Source of the DNA: Tubiluchus corallicola
Taxonomy: Eukaryota > Priapulida > Priapulimorpha > Priapulimorphida > Tubiluchidae
Direction: 5' to 3'
DNA: 37,446 bases
Assembly (NCBI GenBank): GCA_030141605.1
Contig: JAQGDQ010001354.1
Coordinates: forward strand, 7,501 to 44,946
Below the pieces are notes generated by a model. That model saw nothing but the letters and a program-made list of their open reading frames with translations. It was not told where the DNA came from and did not search any database. How positions within the stretch are numbered: position 1 is the first letter of the stretch; every line of letters begins with the position of its first letter. This document shows positions 1 to 11,489 of the stretch, piece after piece. The position numbers and the translations under genes were made by a program.

Positions 1-1240
1 TGAATTGTGAAATGGATGTAATTTCACGAATGTTCTGTGGTAAGTTGTTCCACATGTTAATGGTCGATATGAAAAACGATTATTCACAGCTAACAGAACG
101 GCAATTAAAATTTCTGTATTTAGTACCACTGCGTATATAATAGGGGGTAACTTCGTTAACCTTTGGCGGCAGAATTGCACTTAAATAGTGGGGCACTAAG
201 TCATTGATTATTTTGAAGAAAAGACATAGGCGATGATAATGGAAGCGTGTCACTAATTTAGTGAAGCCGCTATCAGACAAGATACTTGCAGGGGAAGATC
301 GAAACATAGCGCCAGAATAGATTCTAGCAGCAGTTAGCTGAATATTTTCTAACAAACGTATACTGTTTTCACTGCATCCTGACCATACTACGTTACCATA
401 TTCGATGGCAGGGAGAATAGTCGTAATGAATAATCGTTCCCGCGTAGCTCTGGGCATATTAACTGACACGCGTCGAAAGTTGTTTAGCTTTAGAATTGCT
501 TTGTCTCCCATTTTTGAGACGTGATAGTTCCAGTTCAGGTCCGATGTAAGATGAATACCTAAATGTTTGTGAACATTTACAATTTTCAGTGGAGTATTAG
601 ATAAATACAGAGTACGATGTTGAGGAGAATCGGATTTACGGGAGAAAAGCATGACTTCGGTCTTATTTGGATTAAATTTAACCAACCAATGTTTGGCCCA
701 GTTTTCAATTATTCTGAGATCTGCCTTTAAGGGATTTGCTGATGTATATGGGTCATCCTTAAACGAATCCATTAAAACCGTATCGTCTGCAAAAAGGCGA
801 ATATCAGATTGAATGTCTTCTGTTATATCATTAACATACACTAAAAATAGAAGGGGACCTACGATAGAACCTTGGGGGACGCCAGATAAAAGTGACCTCG
901 CATCAGCTGTATTACCGTTTAGCGTTACTCTTTGTGTTCGGTTACGAAGGTAAGCTGATAGCCAAGACAGAAGTTGGCCACTTACTCCATACTGCTTTAA
1001 TTTGAATATCAAGCCTACATGCCACACCTTATCAAAAGCTTTACTGATGTCCAGAAAAACGCTACAGATTTCAGCACCGTCGTCTAAACTTGTATACAAA
1101 TTGTGAACGATTGAAACTAGCTGGTTGATTGTGCTATCGTTTGATTTGAACCCCGAGTTCTTTTCCGTCAAAAAGTTATTATCAATAGCAAAGTAGTTAT
1201 ACATCTGATTAAAGACAACGCGTTCTAGGAAATCTCACTT
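1..1240 (-). mobile_element. Decayed CR1/Jockey-superclade LINE, reverse transcriptase fragment
   Basis: A 374-residue open stretch (1204 down to 83) is a non-LTR reverse transcriptase. Motif A is FLDISKAFDKV at residues 50-60, followed by the SGVPQGSIVGPLLF block at 107-120 and the FADD catalytic box at 138-141. The thumb and C-terminal region follow. This enzyme copies the element RNA at the nicked target. An in-frame TAA at 80-82 interrupts the frame, but the typical C-terminal block (SFFISTINMWNNLPQNIRE) continues in the same frame to the window edge, so the copy carries a nonsense mutation. Upstream, in-frame FLERVVFNQ precedes the first Met, and before it lies another in-frame stop near 1228-1230, so the N-terminal side is decayed as well. 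No endonuclease is seen. The fold and family class are clear from the motifs. The exact clade is inferred. Confidence 0.93.
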
Positions 1241-2325
1241 TACGTGATGTGGCTGACACTCGCCATTGCGTTTGCTGGGTTTATACCCATATTAGGTGAA
1301 TAATTTATTATGTAAAAATTAAAAATTATATATGCGTATGATATACATAAATCGGGGATTGTGTAGTCCTCCTTGGTGGTGTGACGAATAATGCATATAG
1401 TTTATTTTAATGTCAACAGAGGGCAGTGCGTAGGTTGCGCTATGTAACATTATGAAAGTGTTTATAGCTCATGAGTTTGTGTGGGAAGTAACTTAAATTA
1501 TTACTTTAACATCGGTAATAACAGACATGATAAACGTAATACAAACTATAAACATTTTTCTGATACCTTTTTTGTTTATTGCTGAACGTAGAACCAAAAA
1601 AATGACTAAACTAAACAGTGTCACGTTACGAAAGTTGATGAAGCGGAGGTCTTTCGTGTATATTTACATTAATATCAAGGCAATGGTCAGCGTAGGGTTT
1701 TTGTATAAGTTAACTAAGCGACAGCTTAGGGTTCCGGGGAAATCACGTGACGCGAAAGAGCGGCTTATGCTACGAATGTCGTTAAAACGGAAAGGATTAC
1801 TTTTAAGTAAACTCCACGTAAAGCGACTGACATTACTAAACTGATGCGGCGGACGGCTTTGCTTTACACACACGTCTCGTGACGGTTGTAGTGTACACTT
1901 AATCTTTGTCCAACAGCAACTGCGCGTGCATACAATGAAACTGTGAAAAAGCTTATTGTTCAGGAGAAAGATCATTTTCACAGCTAAAGAGAATCGAAAA
2001 GAGCAACCATGACTCAACAAATATTGTGTCACTTAGCAGAGAAGGTGACAAATCACGACATGATCAAGGATTTTGCTCTTGGGAAATGAAGAAAGGAAAT
2101 GTTTTAAACCAAAACCGAACCCGATCTTAAACTGTAAGTCAAAACAGTCTACTCTTTAATTAAAACATTGAAAAGGAACATCAAATATTGTCATAAGCCA
2201 CTGATGTAAAAGAATTAAAAATACGCTTCGGCTCACCTATACAACAGGTCACTAATATAGAAAAGAATATCGGTTAGATTTTCTTGTAAGAAATCACCCT
2301 TAATTATCATTGCTATAGGCTATAA
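1241..2325. other. Gene-free stretch, one dispersed repeat
   Basis: No exon, RNA gene or recognisable domain is seen on either strand. Two overlapping antiparallel ORFs (105 and 122 residues) have no family resemblance and no splice context. The segment at about 2105-2190 is one copy of a dispersed repeat listed separately. Confidence 0.5.
2105..2190 (+). repeat. Dispersed ~85-bp repeat, copy 1
   Basis: Read on the plus strand, this segment aligns with 14138-14230 and with the reverse complement of 16031-16118. The shared core contains GTCTACTCTTTAA-type sequence followed by ATTGAAA-GGAACAT. The three copies are diverged, so this looks like an old, unidentified interspersed repeat. Confidence 0.6.
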
Positions 2326-2329
2326 ATGA

Positions 2330-2560
2330 CATATATATGTAAAATAATACCTATATATAAATAAATAAATATATATATATATATATATTATAATGTGAAA
2401 TATAATAATAATTAATTTCACATTATTTTTGCATATGTCAAATAATAATTATATATATATATATATTGATAGATAGATACATACATGTATATATGTATAA
2501 GTGTGTGTATTTATGTACAATTATAATTTTAGATGCACATAATTACAATACGCATATATA
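2330..2560. repeat. AT-rich simple-sequence tract
   Basis: Several (TA)n runs, with GATA and ATAC steps, are spread over about 230 bp of very AT-rich sequence. There is no coding potential. Confidence 0.8.
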
Positions 2561-3555
2561 TATACGAATTTTTTAAGCTTTATGTAAGTGGAGGGTTTTC
2601 TTGTGCTTTTTAATATGTGTGATACTAGTTTATGTCCACGTGGAGAAGAGCAAACTCCTCAGCACATTTTATTCAAATGAAGTAAATTAGAAAACTCGAA
2701 AAATGGATTTTGACAGAAATAGCTGACGTATTTATGCAGGAAATATCATACTTCAGTCTGCTAAAGATCTGACGATGTCTTTTAGTAACCTAATGAGAGA
2801 GAGTTTTACATTAAATAATTGTTAATTTCGACACGCTCCAGTATGCCACTTATGTATGTGTATCAGGTTAATTCATGTGTAAAATAATCGTGACTCAATG
2901 GAAAAAGTTAAATCTAATCTAAGTATTACACTTTATTGGTGTACATAGTGTGAAACTAAAATTGTTTAAAAGACTTTGAGATATGACGAGTCCTTTTTTG
3001 TAAAATTAAATTTTTAGAAATTGGCACGAAGTTCTTTAGAAGAGAATAATATTACTAAGTTTTACTGCACTAAAAATCTGTGTAAAATCTCTTCAGCCTA
3101 GGCAAACCGTTCATAATTGACAATTAGCCTATAGCTACGCAAGATCGATAATTATTAATTTGAGTAAACAGCGCGTTACTGCCAACGTACGTCCTGTATG
3201 CAAAAAGGCAGTATGTAAGTGGTATAAAATTTCAAGAAGAATTTTCAAGCTTCATGTAAGTGGAAGGTTTCCTTGTACTTCAATCTCTGGTATACAACCA
3301 AACAGACACGTCTTAGAACTATTCTTAAGCGAGAATAAAATATTACATTGCCTGCATCGTGTTTGAACAACTGAAACACACAGTGACAGAAAACCCCGCA
3401 GTTTGAAGGGAGACTTGCACTTAATTGTTGCTTTTATACTGAACATGTATAAACAGACTATTCCGTGATTTATCTTTTCTCTATGAACAGTGTAAATATT
3501 GTAATTATAATTTCAGTATTTAGAATTATTTAAAACTCTATTTTCGTTTCTGAAT
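2561..3555. other. Gene-free stretch
   Basis: I see no supported gene. Short segments near 2565-2612 and 3235-3282 resemble each other (AAGCTT-ATGTAAGTGGA core), suggesting a small diverged duplication. Confidence 0.4.
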
Positions 3556-3558
3556 TTC

Positions 3559-3769
<211 letters not shown>

Positions 3770-3779
3770 ATAAATTCAC

Positions 3780-4818
3780 ATTACGTCTTTGACTTTTTAC
3801 AAATCAAAAGATGGCCGACTTGTAATGATTCATAAAATGCGGACCGACATTTTGACATTGAAACAGTTAGTAAACACGTATGTTTAGAGAGTGAATTGGT
3901 TTTTAAAACGCTATGTAAATAATTTATGTACATTGCATTTTAATTAACGAGATGTTTACGTATAGTGTGACTGGTTTTGACTGCCCATTCTATACGTTCA
4001 GCCTAGTTTTTTTTACATAACTTTGAGAGTGATTGTCATGCGCTAGAGGTGCACGTTAGGTATTCATAAGGTTACATAATTCGGGACGTAATCAAAAAGA
4101 ATAATTGCTTTTACGACAATCAGGACACAAATAGTTGCTATCTTCAGAACGAAATGAGGAAATATGACCTTTCAAGAAAGGAATGCCGATTGATCAGTCG
4201 ATGGCACGAACAAATTCATTACAAATTGTACCAAATTTAGCACAAGCGCTGTTGGCCGGTACCACAAATCTTACAAAATGCCTGTGCGTGAGGGAATTTG
4301 TAGATATTGCTGACCTTAAGAATGACCTATGTACGTACGCGGGCGGGGCTCGGGGGGGGGGGTGATGGCTTGCCCTCCCAGGGCGAATGAATTGAACATT
4401 TTCAGGGCAAAAGCTGGTTACTTTCAGGGAAATTCGGCTTTAAAACTTGAAAATTTAAGTTTTTTAACTCAAAAATTGTTCACGTACAGCATTTCATCTT
4501 TTTAACGGCTGCACTTAAAGTGTTTCTTGAATGGCGAATTATTTTTAACTATTAGTAAAATTAAAGTATAATAGTTAAGAACTTATTGTAAATTTAAGAA
4601 TAATTACTCTATGGAAAATTATTTCTTTATGTGATTCTGTATGTAGTGAAGCAAAAATTGCACTTACTAAGTTACGTATCAGCTCACATTCTCTTGCCAT
4701 AAAAACTGGAGACAAATGTGACGGCCCCAGAGGTCTATGGTGCCTCACTCCAATACCATATTTGCCCTTGCACCACAATTGTTATTACTGTTATTGCTCG
4801 TAACTACTTCATAGTAGC
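3780..4818. other. Gene-free stretch with a G-run
   Basis: I see no supported gene. A G-rich patch with an 11-G run lies at about 4340-4363. The short ORFs here have no recognisable features. Confidence 0.4.
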
Positions 4819-5158
4819 CTACTGTTTATAGCTTCCTCCAGGGCCTATTTCAGGGGCGGGGAGTGGGGATACTTCCCCGGAGCCTCACCCTCTAGGGGGG
4901 TCTCGCGCCAAGGTAACATTTTTTTTTGGTTTGTATGAACATACTGCCTCCTCTCTCCCTCTCTCTCTCTCTCTCTTGCTGCACGCGCGCCGTTTGCCAG
5001 TATTGAAAAGTGTTAAGGACTGGTCTTGAGAATAAAGCAGTTTTTCTTTCAATTGTTCTTTCCTTTAACAACTGTATAACTCCATATTTTCTCTTCGAAA
5101 ATGCTTCTCCGGTGTTCTAGCAGTTCAAAACGTTTTCTGGGCACCAACCATGGTGGCA

Positions 5159-5189
<31 letters not shown>

Positions 5190-5262
5190 ACCCACGAGGG
5201 GGCCTCACACGCCCCACTTCCCCGGGCCTCGCTTAGGCTGAAATAGCCTCTGGCTACTGTTT
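4819..5262. mobile_element. Possible non-autonomous hAT-like insertion
   Basis: The 9-mer CTACTGTTT occurs at 4819-4827 and again at 5254-5262, as a target-site duplication would. Just inside are imperfect inverted ends: CCAGGGCCTATTTCAG on the left, and the reverse complement of a CTGAAATAGCCTCTGG block on the right. The CAGRG start of the ends recalls hAT elements, but hAT duplications are usually 8 bp and about 10 extra bases separate the left repeat from the inverted end. The interior has no transposase and contains a C-run followed by (CA)n at 5159-5192. The class assignment is tentative. Confidence 0.4.
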
Positions 5263-6340
5263 GAGCATAGACAGTAATAGGTATTTAGTTTGTTCTAGCT
5301 TCCCCTCTTACAGTGGTAATCGGTTATTCTATGAAGCACTTGCTTGACACTGACCTATTTTCTGATTGCCGTTACCTGTGTGAAAATAGACAGTCTGTAT
5401 GGGCTATGCGACGTTCAGTTACACACACGTCAAAAGTGGTAGAAATGTTTTCACTTTTAACTAGCCCAGACAAACGTAGATTGATTATCAGTAGTTTGAT
5501 GCGTTGAACCTTTATTGTTCCAAATTACACTAATGAATGGAGCGTTTGGTGCAAGAACTAGTTGCAGTGTAATTGTTATGGAGGAACTGGGTACATCCAC
5601 TATGAGATGGTGATTAGTGGCCGTATTTGATGGACTGGTAAATAACCACAGCTGGTGAGACCATCGTGGTGGTGGACGTCAGCCTTAGAGTTATTAGAGT
5701 CGTTGCTTGAGAGGATTGCCATACGAGTCAGCCATTAGTGACGCTTGGAGTTCCCAGGACCAATGATGAGAGTACGCTGCTGGTGAGCAACAGATACCAG
5801 TCGTCAGGAGCTCCTTTTTTGCTCTTTGTGGTGAACAGGACTTGTTGAAAAACCTACCGACCAACCGGACGTCTGTACGTTATTTCTCCCATTGCGTGGC
5901 GCCACGGTATGAGTATTTAGCTAGAGCACAAATATTAATGAGGTAGCTATACGTTATGTACATTTTATGCGTTTGCATTACAACCTAGCTTAATATGTTA
6001 AAATTATCATGCCAAAATATATCGTTAAACCTAAGCTTAACTCTTTTGCTATTTATGTATGAAGACGTAATCGATGCCTGATGACTAAAGGAGTAACACC
6101 GTGAGAACCCCTCGTAGCTATAAGCGCTTATCACACTCGGCTAGTAGTCAGGTCTCGGGTACTTCCTCACCCTAAGAACCGACCCCATTACGCCGTCACA
6201 AGACATCATAAACCTATTAAAATACCTGATCATCAAAACGTATGTATGTAGTAACGAGCTTTGTCGTTGGTGATCCTTTGATCGTGCTACAAGTACATTT
6301 TAGTTGAGAACAGATATATACAACTGGTTATCAAGAATAT
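5263..6340. other. Gene-free stretch
   Basis: I see no supported coding or RNA feature on either strand. Confidence 0.4.
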
Positions 6341-8367
6341 AGTTACACAGATAGCTCAAAAACACAAGTAAATCATTAGTTAACACTTAAAATTGAAATA
6401 TACAAAGCCCACAGAGTACAGAAGTGATACCAGAAACAATTATCAATGTACATCATCCTATTAGTTATACGAAAGTACTATTATAATATATTCTTATAAT
6501 ATAATATAGATAGTTAGTTCAAAAACACAAGTAATTCATTAGTTAACACTTAAAATTGAAATATACAAAACCCACAGAGTACAGAAGTGATACTAGAAAC
6601 AATTATCAATGTACATCATCCTATTAGCTATATAAAAGTACTATTATAATATATTCTTGTAATATAATATAGATAGCTAGTTCAAAAACACAAGTAATTC
6701 ATTAGTTAACACTTGAAATTGAAATATACGAAGCCCGCAGAGTACAGAAGCGATACGAGAAACAATAGTTATCAATGTACATCATCCTATTAGCTATATA
6801 AAAGTACTATTATAATATATTCTTGTAATATAATATAAATAGCTAGTTCAAAAACACAAGTAATTCATTAGTTAACACTTAAAATTGAAATATACAAAGC
6901 TCACAGAGTACAGAAGCGATACCAGAAACAATTATCAATGTACATCATCCTATTAGTTATACAAAAGTATGATTATAATATATTCTTGTAATATAATATA
7001 GATAGTTAGTTCAAAAACACAAGTAATTCATTAGTTAACACTTTAAATTGAAATATACAAAGCCCACAGAGTACAGAAGTGATACCAGAAACAATTATCA
7101 ATGTACATCATCCTATTAGTTATACGAAAGTACTATTATAATATATTCTTATAATATAATATAAATAGCTAGTTCAAAAACACAAGTAATTCATTAGTTA
7201 ACACTTAAAATTGAAATATACAAAACTCACAGAGTACAGAAGCGATACCAGAAACAATTATCAATGTACATCATCCTATTAGTTATACAAAAGTATGATT
7301 ATAATATATTCTTATAATATAATATAGATAGTTAGTTCAAAAACACAAGTAATTCATTAGTTAACACTTAAATTTGAAATATACAAAGCCCACAGAGTAC
7401 AGAAGTGATACCAGAAACAATTATCAATGTACATCGTTGTATTAATTATACAAAAGTACTATTATAATATATTCTTGTAATATAATATAGATAGTTAGTT
7501 CAAAAACACAAGTAATTCATTAGTTAACACTTAAAATTGAAATATACAAAGCCCACAGAGTACAGAAGTGATACCAGAAACAATTATCAATGTACATCGT
7601 TGTATTAATTATACAAAAGTACTATTATAATATATTCTTGTAATATAATATAGATAGTTAGTTCAAAAACATAAGTAATTCATTAGTTAACACTTAAAAT
7701 TGAAATATACAAAGCCCACAGAGTACAAGTGATACCAGAAACAATTATCAATGTACATCGTTGTATTAATTATACGAAAGTACTATTATAATATATTCTT
7801 GTAATATAATATAGATAGTTAGTTCAAAAACACAAGTAATTCATTAGTTAACACTTAAAATTGAAATATACAAAGCCCACAGAGTACAGAAGTGATACCA
7901 GAAACAATTATCAATGTACATCGTTGTATTAATTATACAAAAGTACTATTATAATATATTCTTGTAATATAATATAGATAGTTAGTTCAAAAACATAAGT
8001 AATTCATTAGTTAACACTTAAAATTGAAATATACAAAGCCCACAGAGTACAGAAGTGATACCAGAAACAATTATCAATGTACATCGTTGTATTAATTATA
8101 CGAAAGTACTATTATAATATATTCTTGTAATATAATATAGATAGTTAGTTCAAAAACACAAGTAATTCATTAGTTAACACTTAAAATTGAAATATACAAA
8201 GCCCAGAGAGTACAGAAGTGATACCAGAAACAATTATCAATGTACATCGTTGTATTAATTATACAAAAGTACTATTATAATATATTCTTATAATATAATA
8301 TAGATAGTTAGTTCAAAAACATAAGTAATTCATTAGTTAACACTTAAAATTGAAATATACAAAGCCC
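6341..8367 (+). repeat. 163-bp satellite array, about 12 copies
   Basis: The unit is about 163 bp, AT-rich, with the landmarks CAAGTAATTCATTAGTTAAC, CACAGAGTACAGAAG and a palindromic TTATAATATATTCTTRTAAT segment. Early copies (to about 7290) carry a CATCCTATTA block. Later copies (from about 7430) carry CGTTGTATTA, so the array is homogenised in two blocks. In the later block two further variants alternate strictly, giving a dimeric higher-order unit of about 326 bp. The array stops abruptly at about 8367, where a different repeat begins. Confidence 0.96.
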
Positions 8368-8460
8368 AGCCAAACCGCGAAAAATGGCTATTTGGGGAGC
8401 TTTTCTGACCCCCACCACCACCACCTCTTCCGGGTGGCTCCGCTTTCAAAAATGAAACCA
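8368..8460 (+). repeat. Diverged fragment of the 34/36-kb repeat family
   Basis: This segment (AGCCAAACCGCGAAAAATGG, then a proline-codon-like CCACC run, then AAAAATGAAACCATCA) aligns with the interior of the elements at 34.7-34.84 and 36.56-36.65 kb, which read CGGCCGAAAAACGGCCATTTT and later AAAAATAAACCATCAATGG. It directly abuts the 163-bp satellite. Confidence 0.55.
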
Positions 8461-8524
8461 TCAGTAAAAAAATAAAACAAAATATGGCTCAGCAAACATA
8501 ATTAGTTTCTCGATCACTGAAATT

Positions 8525-8760
8525 TTGAAATCATTTTATTTGACGGCCGCCATTTTGCTCTTTGCTTAATATGGCTGAGTACAAAAATTATGCATTTGAC
8601 GGCCGCCATTTTGTTCTTTGCTTAATATGGCTCAGTACAGAATTATGCATTTGACGGCGGCCATTTTGCTCTTTGCTTAATATGGCTGAGTACAGAATTA
8701 TGCATTTGACGGCGGCCATTTTGTTCTTTGCTTAATATGGCTCAGTACAAAAATTCTGTA
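8525..8760 (+). repeat. 56-bp tandem repeat, four copies, YY1-like motif
   Basis: Four units of about 56 bp each contain TTTGACGGCSGCCATTTTG, then CTTTGCTTAATATGGCT and GTACA. The GCSGCCATTTTG core resembles the metazoan YY1 consensus (AAAATGGCGGC on the minus strand). Whether it binds anything is unknown. Confidence 0.85.
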
Positions 8761-10429
8761 ATAAATGCACGAGTTTTTCTTACAGTGGCGGTTTTGTTTG
8801 AACTTCTGTAAGTTTTCTGGTCAAATACAAACTCTCAGAATAGATGACTATGTTTCAGCATTCTTTTAAAAAACTAAAATATTGATCAGCATATGTTCAA
8901 AATACAAAACAGCGTTTATAATCCAAAGTCCATATTTTATTATTAATTCACACCATAAAACTTTTGCTATATATACTAAAAATACATTTGGACTATTACA
9001 TACAGAACTGCATTAAATAATTACTGCACAATTTCTCTCATTTTACTCACAGACACACGTTCTCATTATAAGCACTCATAAATAACTAACTTATATTAAT
9101 ATTGATTGCACACAAAGCTATCAATAAAACAATCAATTGAAATCGATATTCAGTAATTTAATTTGGCAAAGATTTTTGTAAATTAAGGCCATCCTAACGT
9201 TTTACTTCTGTATTTCTCCTAAATCCTGCTCCAGTAAATTAATGCAGTAGTGTTGGTCAGTAATACATGCCACAGCCGAAGTTTAGACTACACTAATATC
9301 AGAAGCACGCGCAAGTTAAAAAATTTCACAGCCGGATAGTGGTTTAGTTTAGTTTTACTGGTTAGGTTAGGGTTAGGGTTAGGGTTAGGGTTAGGGTTTT
9401 AGGACATTTTGCTGTTCGTGATGGCTGCTGACTCAGACAATGAGTAGTTGAAGTCATAATTGCACATTAGGTCTAATACAAACTGCCGATGCCAATTTCT
9501 GAAAAAGAATAAACATATATAAGTTGCTATTACACACTCATTAATGACGTGTAGTGTGAGAGTGGCGCAGGCGCAGTCTAGTTCAGTTCTGTATTCTAGT
9601 CTGATTTTGCAATTTCTACTCCAAGGCATAATAATATGATTCATAACTTTAGAGCACAGTAGCAACTCAGCAACGTAGAATAGCACGTTTCAGTTTTTCC
9701 AAAAAATGCGAAAAATGAAAAGCTTACAGAAAAGTCAATACAGTTAAGTTAACTTTATAGAAGATTCTTACTGCTTTAAACAACAAAACTACTAATCAAC
9801 GTTTTACTATAGGATTTTACTATATCAAATTTTAAGGCTGAATCTTTTTTAATCACTGTACTGATTGAAAATAATGAGCAAGGACTTTAATTTTCCTTTT
9901 TAAATCCACCTGCTAAAACAAGTCACGTTTTCACACAGACCGCATTGGCACCATTTCAGGAATAAAAGAGAAGAACACCCCCTCAACAAATAATTATGTG
10001 CAAACTGTCAGTGAAAACTGACCATGTGGATAAAGTTCTACAGAGCCCCTGAAAAGACATTGTGAAACAAATTTTAATATTTCACATAAATATAAACATA
10101 AATTTTTAATATTTTTTAATTAGTATTTCGTGCGCATGGATTAAACGAATTAAATTTTTTTCACCATGTCCCTTCGGGGGCTCCGCAGAGTTCAGCGGTT
10201 TAAACATAATTCTTTTGAATGCCACACTACGTCACTGCCATTGTTTTGAAGGACCACGTGGCTGAGCAATTTTCAAGCAAAGTCTCGAGAAAGCACTCAC
10301 TTAAATGCAGAATAGTAAATTTGTAGTTTCGTTTGAGAAGTCAGCATTTGTGCAGCATTTTGGTGCTATCATAATTTAGCAAGAACGAAAATCTAATTCT
10401 CACTAGCGCTTTCTAAGACATCTGTAGTA
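8761..10429. other. Gene-free stretch
   Basis: Apart from the telomere-like tract at 9362-9398 I see no supported feature. The 95-residue minus-strand ORF at 9399-9686 has no recognisable family features or exon context. Confidence 0.4.
9362..9398 (+). repeat. Interstitial telomeric tract (TTAGGG)n
   Basis: About six TTAGGG-type hexamers, the first one shortened to TTAGG. TTAGGG is the canonical telomere repeat of most non-arthropod animals. The tract is embedded in ordinary sequence, so it is interstitial. Confidence 0.95.
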
Positions 10430-10435
10430 TTTATT
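10430..10435 (-). terminator. Poly(A) signal of the EGF gene
   Basis: AATAAA on the minus strand, about 117 bp past the in-frame stop of the last EGF exon. Its position fits the 3' end of this gene. Cleavage would fall near 10410. Confidence 0.55.
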
Positions 10436-10551
10436 CTACAATGAGAGAGACAAATATTTCTCCTCCTACGTTGCGTGCAAAAAGCGAATACTGGTGAATC
10501 TTGCCATGCGTGATACTAGTAAGCAAAGGGAAAGGCTCTGCACAAGTTCTC

Positions 10552-10718
10552 TTACCACCACTGATTGCCACAGTTACTGTACAAGCCTCCACTGCAAGGG
10601 GAGGGCCCACTACGAACTTCACAAAATTTGCCACTGCAACTCTTGGGACAACGACAAGTCTTTTTATTTCCAAAACTTATGCATCGTCCTCCATTTTTGC
10701 ACGGGAGCCAACATTTGT
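10552..10718 (-). CDS. EGF gene, terminal EGF exon and C-terminus
   Basis: Entered in phase 1, this exon reads NKCWLPCKNGGRC and continues to a six-cysteine EGF module (C-x3-C-x5-C-x8-C-x-C-x8-C). It is followed by a short tail with two more cysteines ending in NQWW and TAA at 10552-10554. The acceptor is a NAGNAG pair (TAG then AAG), so splicing at 10721 or 10718 would add or omit one residue. A good donor-like GTAAGAG overlaps the stop codon (exon end 10556, phase 2), so the exon could instead splice onward, but no downstream exon was found and AATAAA follows. As a calcium-independent EGF module it probably has a structural or binding role outside the cell. The domain call is firm and the terminal status is inferred. 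Confidence 0.75.
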
Positions 10719-11339
10719 CTTCTAATTTTATGAAAAAGTATTTTCTGTTATTTCTTAATTATTCGTGAAATTTGAAGCTTTAATACCAGAGAGCATGAAA
10801 TACTCCATCGGGATCTTCAACAAGGTTGACAAATTGACCACCATCTCAAGGACTTGGTGGTGCTTAGGATGCATTAATCAACACAAAAGCTTCTGGGGCA
10901 AACAACAACATTCAATATTTGTTAAAGCTAAGGTCGTGCTTGGGAAACCAAGGTTCAGGGAGCACCAAGCTGGCAGAAAATAATACATGTACACCGAAAA
11001 CAGATAAAAATTTTAACAAAGTATGTTAACGATCATGAAGTCTTATACAGTTCAAAATGTAAGGTAGAGGGCTGCCTTTCATTTTGAAGTCAATGAAGAA
11101 TTCAAGTGGCATAGGCTTAAATCCCGCATAGAGCAATGGAGTTTGTTTTATATAACAATGGCGCATAATTTATATCGCACGTGTATGTGTTGAGTCGCGA
11201 AAGAGGCAAAGGAGAGAGCCAGGGCACCAGGTGGTGGGTGTGCTTAGGGCACCAACACACCTTAATCAGGCTCTGGTTAATGCATTTACTTATTTGTTTT
11301 TATTTGAACAACTAATCAAGAATTGCAAGGCCAACTTAC
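10719..11339 (-). other. Intron between the last two EGF exons
   Basis: No further EGF module or splice-bounded exon is seen here. The 72-residue plus-strand ORF at 10765-10983 has no supporting features. Confidence 0.5.
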
Positions 11340-11450
11340 TTCTTCGACCGCAATGATTTCCACCCCAGCCACTCTTGCATTTGCACTTGTAAGATGAACC
11401 CCAAACCTCACAGTAACCATGAGAACCACAATCTACACCATAGCAAGGAT
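11340..11450 (-). CDS. EGF gene, EGF exon C (single copy)
   Basis: A 111-bp phase 1-1 exon with a clean TTTCTTTCAG acceptor and an A|GTAAGT donor. The protein starts DPCYGVDCGSHGYCEVWG and continues through YKCKC to GWGGNHCGRR, giving a complete six-cysteine EGF module. It is the intact relative of the four defective type B exons at 12.0-13.8 kb: the start (PCYGV-CGSHG-CEVWG-YKCKC) matches almost residue for residue. It is therefore the best guide to what the B exons looked like before they lost their acceptors. It lies between the tandem array and the terminal EGF exon. Confidence 0.88.
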
Positions 11451-11489
11451 CTGAAAGAAAACAAAACCTCAGTTAGGTGCATTCTCTCT

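Noticed and set aside
1527-2032. Two overlapping ORFs of 105 and 122 residues
   Set aside because: Antiparallel, with no domain, splice sites or neighbours to support either.
6075-6110. Second CTGATGA motif as a hammerhead
   Set aside because: No GAAA follows and the pairing is not convincing.
9362-9398. Chromosome end
   Set aside because: Only about six hexamers, with unique sequence on both sides, so it is interstitial.
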